Shown: positions 40,001 through 46,000 of the stretch, piece after piece
Position numbering within the stretch: the first letter of the stretch is position 1
Layout of the letters: every line of letters begins with the position of its first letter
NCBI RefSeq assembly: GCF_040712315.1
Contig: NC_134013.1
Coordinates: 35,499,001 to 35,563,000, forward strand
Direction: 5' to 3'
Length of the DNA stretch: 64,000 nucleotides
Source: Castanea sativa
Taxonomy: Eukaryota; Streptophyta; Magnoliopsida; Fagales; Fagaceae
Position numbers and translations under genes: made by a program
The notes under the pieces: model-generated
Seen by the model: only the letters and a program-made list of their open reading frames with translations
What the model was told of the DNA's origin: nothing
Databases searched by the model: none

Positions 40001-43000
40001 GAATTACAAATTTCCATAACAAATATAACTGAAAACATAACATGATATGTGGAATAAAAACTTCTAATATGCCAATGAGATGCAGATAACCTGTTACATG
40101 GAATAAAAACTTCTTGTCTGCAAATGAGATGCAGATAACCTGTTATATGGAATAAAAACTTCTCATCTAAAAATGAGATGAGGTTATAAAGGGCTTCATT
40201 TCCATTCAAATGATACTATAAATCAAGTAAACATGCATCATGGGCTTGGAACACAGCTAAAAGCGGTGCAATTTGTTTCACTTTCCACAAACCAATGCAG
40301 GCATGTTTGCCTCGTTTATTTTTTTTCCCCTTATGACCTCTTCCTTAAGACTGAAAAGCATATAAACATCTTGCCTTAGAATATCGAGGCAAATCCTTGC
40401 AGCATGTTTTCTTAGACACTTGTATAAACAAGTCAAGCAAAAATTCAAAGACTAGAAAGCTTGTTGAAGAAAAGAAAAGTTTGGTTTCAGATTGTTTGCT
40501 TCCTTTGAAAATCAAGGGCCGCACATGCACAATTATTGTGTCTGAATAACAAAAACAAACTACTACTAAAACCATCTATGGGTTAACAATTATAAATTGC
40601 AGCACACGAAGCAGAAATTTGCCTTGTAAGAACCAGATGGTGGTACAGCAAGCATATTCCAGTCAATTTCATCAACATATTTTTTCCGCTCTCTGTAGAC
40701 AGCCCTGGCACTATTATATTTCGGTTGATATTCGGACAACAGTCCTTTGGCCTGCATAATACCATATCATCAGGTGCCAGTTTTTAGAAAAATATCCCCT
40801 TCTAGATTGTGAAATACACATGCATAACATATGAATAACTACATACATTTAATACCAACTAGTTCAAGTTACCATTGCAATCCAGAAATAGTTACCAGTT
40901 GGCGGCTAACAGAATTTTCAAAGTTCTCATAGTCTTTCCAAAGTTGTTCAATGTGATGAGTAGGCGTGACAATAGCTTTTTGGTATACTTTCCTAACAGC
41001 AGTCATCCTTTGGGACTCTTCCTGAGTGTTTTGAGCCTGCATGATTGATGCCAGACAATATCAAATGAAGATAAAAGGGGGAAATTGAGCAAAGGGAAAA
41101 AGGAAAACCCTAGGAATCAGCACCTAGGGGTTTGCTTGGAATAAGCACCAAGCAAAGAAAACTTAGGCATCAGTACCTAAGTGCGTTTGGCGTCAGCACC
41201 AAACGAAGGAGAAACACATTTCAGCTCATAAATTTTTATTCAAATTCTAATATCCTTCACCCATACAAGAGCATTAGTTAAATAGAGTTTCAAGGATTAC
41301 ACTCATGGAAATATCCAATTAAATTCCATGAAACCCTTAATATTAAAAAAACCCAAATTCAAAAACAAAAATAATTTCAAATTAAAAAAATAAAATCTTA
41401 AATGATTTCGTTGATCCTTGCTTCAATGATCATCTCATTTTTAATATGGAAATGACAATAAAAACAACAAATCTATTAAGTGAATAGCATTACTGGTTCA
41501 TTCTACCCATAGTGCAATCATACAATGTGGAAAAGAGAAAGGGAGAAGCCAACAAACCGGCAATGTCTTTAAGAAGGTGATGTATTCCATCCAGACAGGC
41601 CCAGATGCTATATCTGCTCCTGAAAACACATGCATTGAGTATAAGAACAATCAGATCGCCCTCAATTAGTAATGTAGTTTAGTCTTTTCAGTAGATGAAT
41701 CCATCTTATTACATACTTCTACTTGTATATAAGTTTTCTTTTTTCTTTTTCTTTTTCTTTTTCTTTTTCTTTTTCTTTTTCTTTTTCTTTTTTTGAGATG
41801 GTACAAGAACTAGTATGGTTGATTAACTAAATAAATCCCTCACTTACTCCTGCATGTACTCAAACAAGAAGGATATTCCACCTATATACAGCTTGTCAAC
41901 TCCCCACCGCCCCCACCCCCCTTGCTGGTCTTCTGTGATTACAACCTATCTCCATAAGCGCATGAGACTGACAGAGGCTTAATTTAATCTTTCTTCTAGT
42001 TTAAAGGTTTCTCATTTGCCTTTTAATGACCTTGTTTTCCAAAAAGAACCTTTTGAAAAAGAATACATCACTGCAATTTAGTCTCAGAGTTCAGTCTAGA
42101 CAAAACTATTTCCTAAGTGATGGGTTGTAATTTGTAAATATCTTTTTCCTCGCCATAATTTTCTCTAACTATAAGGACACTCCTTTTAAACATTACATTT
42201 CACTTTTAGTCCAGTCTGGTAGACATCAAATGCCCCAACAATTTTATGAGTGATGCAATTTGACTATCAAAACATTGGTTGAATCTCTCTTCCTGCATGA
42301 TTACTTGAACAATTTTGCACAGCTTAAAATATAAAAAAATCTCAAAATGCTGAATAAGTATTCAAGATAATTTGGAGCATTCATTGACCAAAGTTGAACT
42401 CTGCAACACGAGTGAGAAGCATAACTGTGCTCGTGGCTGCATAGGACAATATAGCCTTCATAAAAGTAGAATCAAGACAAATATTAGAAGTCTTAAACCT
42501 TACCTTAAAGACTCATGTATTAGCAACGGAACACAATTCTTACTTAAACAGAACTTTTCCCTTGATCCAACACAATTCTCAAAACAGAAGAAATCACTAA
42601 GACAACTTTTATACTCAGAACCCCACACTAGCATAATCACCAATTCCCCCAAGAATATATTGAACCATTGCATTCAGACTCCTTAGAAGCACACTAAATT
42701 TTGAGGAAATAAAAGTTTCACACATAATTACATAAAATTCCGAGACACTTCTGTCGCTCTATAAATGAGAAACAAGAGATCTCAAAGAATTAACGCATAC
42801 TTCCTACTATATCTTTTCACCTCAAATGGGTTTAAGGAAATATAACTTACCCACAGAATCAAATAATCAAAACCGCTATCAAAAATTCAGATTGCAATGG
42901 GATGTCAATACCTTTGATTAATATCTACCAACAATCTAAGGCAAGTTTCTAAGAGATACACTTGGGTATTCTTTAGATACTTTATGTGAAGATGGTTTTC

Positions 43001-46000
43001 TCGTTTTATGGGATGTCAATACCTTTGATCAAGAAATTCATATTGCCAAGTGATTGTCACTCCATTTGTTTCAATGGAAAACCTTATGCAAAAATATTTT
43101 TCCGTGGTTTCTTTGTTTGGTAGCATAAAAGAAAACGAGACAAAGGAAAACTGTCTTTAATCAATGGAAAACTCTATTGAATATATGACTTATTTTTAGA
43201 GGTTTTTTTCCAATAAAAGTTTTTGGAAAACAACTCTATCTTTTTTTTTATAAGTAAAAATAAATAAATAAAAAGAGAGTTTTTTTTTTTTCCAAAACTT
43301 TCATAGGAAAAAAAACCTCTAAAAATAAGTCATATCAAAGGAGTAAAGATTCACATTTTCAAGGTCGCTACTTGCTACCAAACACAGGAAAGTGAGATAA
43401 TTTTCTAAAAAATACTTTTTGAAAGATGACTTATTTTCCAAAAAACATTAACGTCGAAATATACAGAGCAAAATACTACTACCAAAAGAACCAAAATTGT
43501 TGCAATTTTCCAAAAAAATTAACAAGTATGAATAAAGTGCTACATTAACAAACATCTTTAAGGGCTTAAGAGAGATAACACACCAAGATAGCTGAGCATA
43601 AAATCAAAAGCTTTTCTAGTCTCTTCTTGACCCTCTATCCCCTTCTTCTCATTGACCTTTCTAATAAAACGAATGTAGCACCGCCTACAAGACCGATAAG
43701 CAAACAATGAAACACTTCAAACCAGAACCAGGAGGAGAGAGAGAGATTTCTGACTAAATAGACAATATAAGAGAAGACAAGAAAAACAATTAAATCTTCT
43801 CAGCTTAGACAAAACCATGTTTTACATTGAGTATAAATGATTCTTCATCTGAAGAAGCTGTCTTCTCAGGGTTGTAAAGGAATTCAAAGATAAGGTGAGT
43901 AATGTGAGTTTGCAATCTAGTTTTACTTTTTAACAGAATTAATTGACATCATCACTATAAAAATGTATGATCTTTGGCTATATTAGCAACCATCATTGTC
44001 AGAAGATGTAGAGCTGGGCAAGACATCAATATTATGGTTTGTTACACAATATAGTTAAAATCATTTCTTTACTTATTCCAGGCTTCATCATGTCTTTTGT
44101 GGATATTTTTTTTTATTCCAGTGACTGCTTACATAAATCTTGATCTTGTTTATTTACTTTTTTGATAAATAGTGAAACTTGATTGATACCAAAAAACAGT
44201 CGCCTACGTACACAGGATGTATACAAATGGGGACAAAACAATCAAGCACACAAATTACAATTATCAATTAAATCAAAAACCAAAAATAAAGAATAAAAAT
44301 CCACAAGCACACAAATTACAATGATCAATAAAATCTTGATCTTTTTATGTTCTTAATACCTCTCGATGTGAAATTCAAAGTCAGGAATCATGAATCGACA
44401 AAGAAAACCTGAGGTAGAATTTATTTGAGAAAGTAAAGAAAGCTGAAAAAATAAGTGTGTGTGTGTGTCTATATATATATCCTTCCTGAGATATATAACA
44501 AGATTAGATATGAGCTGAACTGCCCAGCAACTTAAAATAACATCATGAGCAAGAAGTAATCTTTTCTATTAATAAAAAATCAATACTTATCATAAAAATA
44601 AATAAAAACTTAAAATAGAGAGGAAGCAATGTTGGATGTCAACAGCATAGTGGAGTTAAGGAGAGCGGCAATTACACAAGACTGCAAAATTGGAGGTGGC
44701 CATTACAAGATTCTAAAATAAAGCATAATAATTTTCATTAAAAAAAAATTTAACCTTTAAAGAACCAAAAATCATAATCCTCATTTACCATAACATATAC
44801 CTAAACATCCTTTTTTATAATTAACAAATATCTAAAAATCTACACCAACTCAATTCGTGAACCAGTGCCATATGAATGTAAAATTGGTAACATACCAGAG
44901 AGGTATTTGAAGACAGTTTAATAAACAACGGCTAAATAGCTGTTTTGTAGCATCATCATTATTCACAGCCATGTGTGCCTCAACATATTGCTTCCAATAT
45001 TTTGCCTGGAGATAAAGAGGTGATAACTTCAGCAATCTTTTTTTTTTTTTTTTTTTTGAACAGTTAATAAATAAAGCAATCTATCATCTATGCCACCAGA
45101 CTTCTCCAACCAGAATAAAGACATATTTCCAATATATGGATGAGACAATGAAATCTGATATGGATAAAGTCACTTGATCAGGCTGCAGACCTTGGAGTAC
45201 AAGAGCCAACAAATTGTCAATTTAAAAATTAAATGGAAATTTTAATATGACATGTCTACTACTATACGTGCTCTCCATGATAAGAGTCTAATAGCCTACA
45301 AAAATAAGTGTGTTGTAATGTCATCTAAATTAGTACAGCCTTTACAGTAACTTTGGGATGAAGTAGCCTTCAACTTGTGCAAGGAAATATTATAAAGCTT
45401 ATTCACTCCAAAAATATTACTAGCTAATACACGTTTAACCATGTTAATCTCAGAACTGAAGTTCCTCTAGGTTGAGAGTGAGACTCAATTTCATCCTGCC
45501 TCAAACAATGCCATCAAAGCATTTTGTTTAATGGTAAGTTATACACGCAATTAGTGGGTCTTGAACCAACAACCTCATCCTTTACCCGTTTTATAATGTC
45601 AAAAGGAGGTACCATTTGAGCTAGAGCTCATTGGTACAGCGATCATATAAATATTAAGTAACTATCATAAGCCAACCTATAACAATAAGTGACATTACTA
45701 TACGAAGCACATCAAGCACCAAAACAAAATTGAAAGGGAACTGTCATCTGCTAAATAAATTCTTTGAAAAGCCTCAAAGCAACTTCTAGGGTTACAATTG
45801 ATGATGTTTACAAAGCTCGCAAATACAAACAACCTCTCATCTACTACCCCCACAAAATACCAATCATGAAGAAGGGATTCCTTATAAACCTCTTTCATGG
45901 CCTTATGCTCAACAAAAGAATGATAATTACATCTAATTGCTTATTTTCTTGCTCTTATGTACTCTTCTTCTCTAATTTCTCTCCCCCTATATCTCAATTG

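Noticed and set aside
40617..40623. Alternative GT donor further into intron 8
   Set aside because: The next GT (in TTCGTGTGC) would add ANFCF, absent from the family, and break the frame with exon 9.
42372..42686. 104-residue frame on + in intron 5
   Set aside because: No motif, opposite to the gene, in AT-rich intron DNA.
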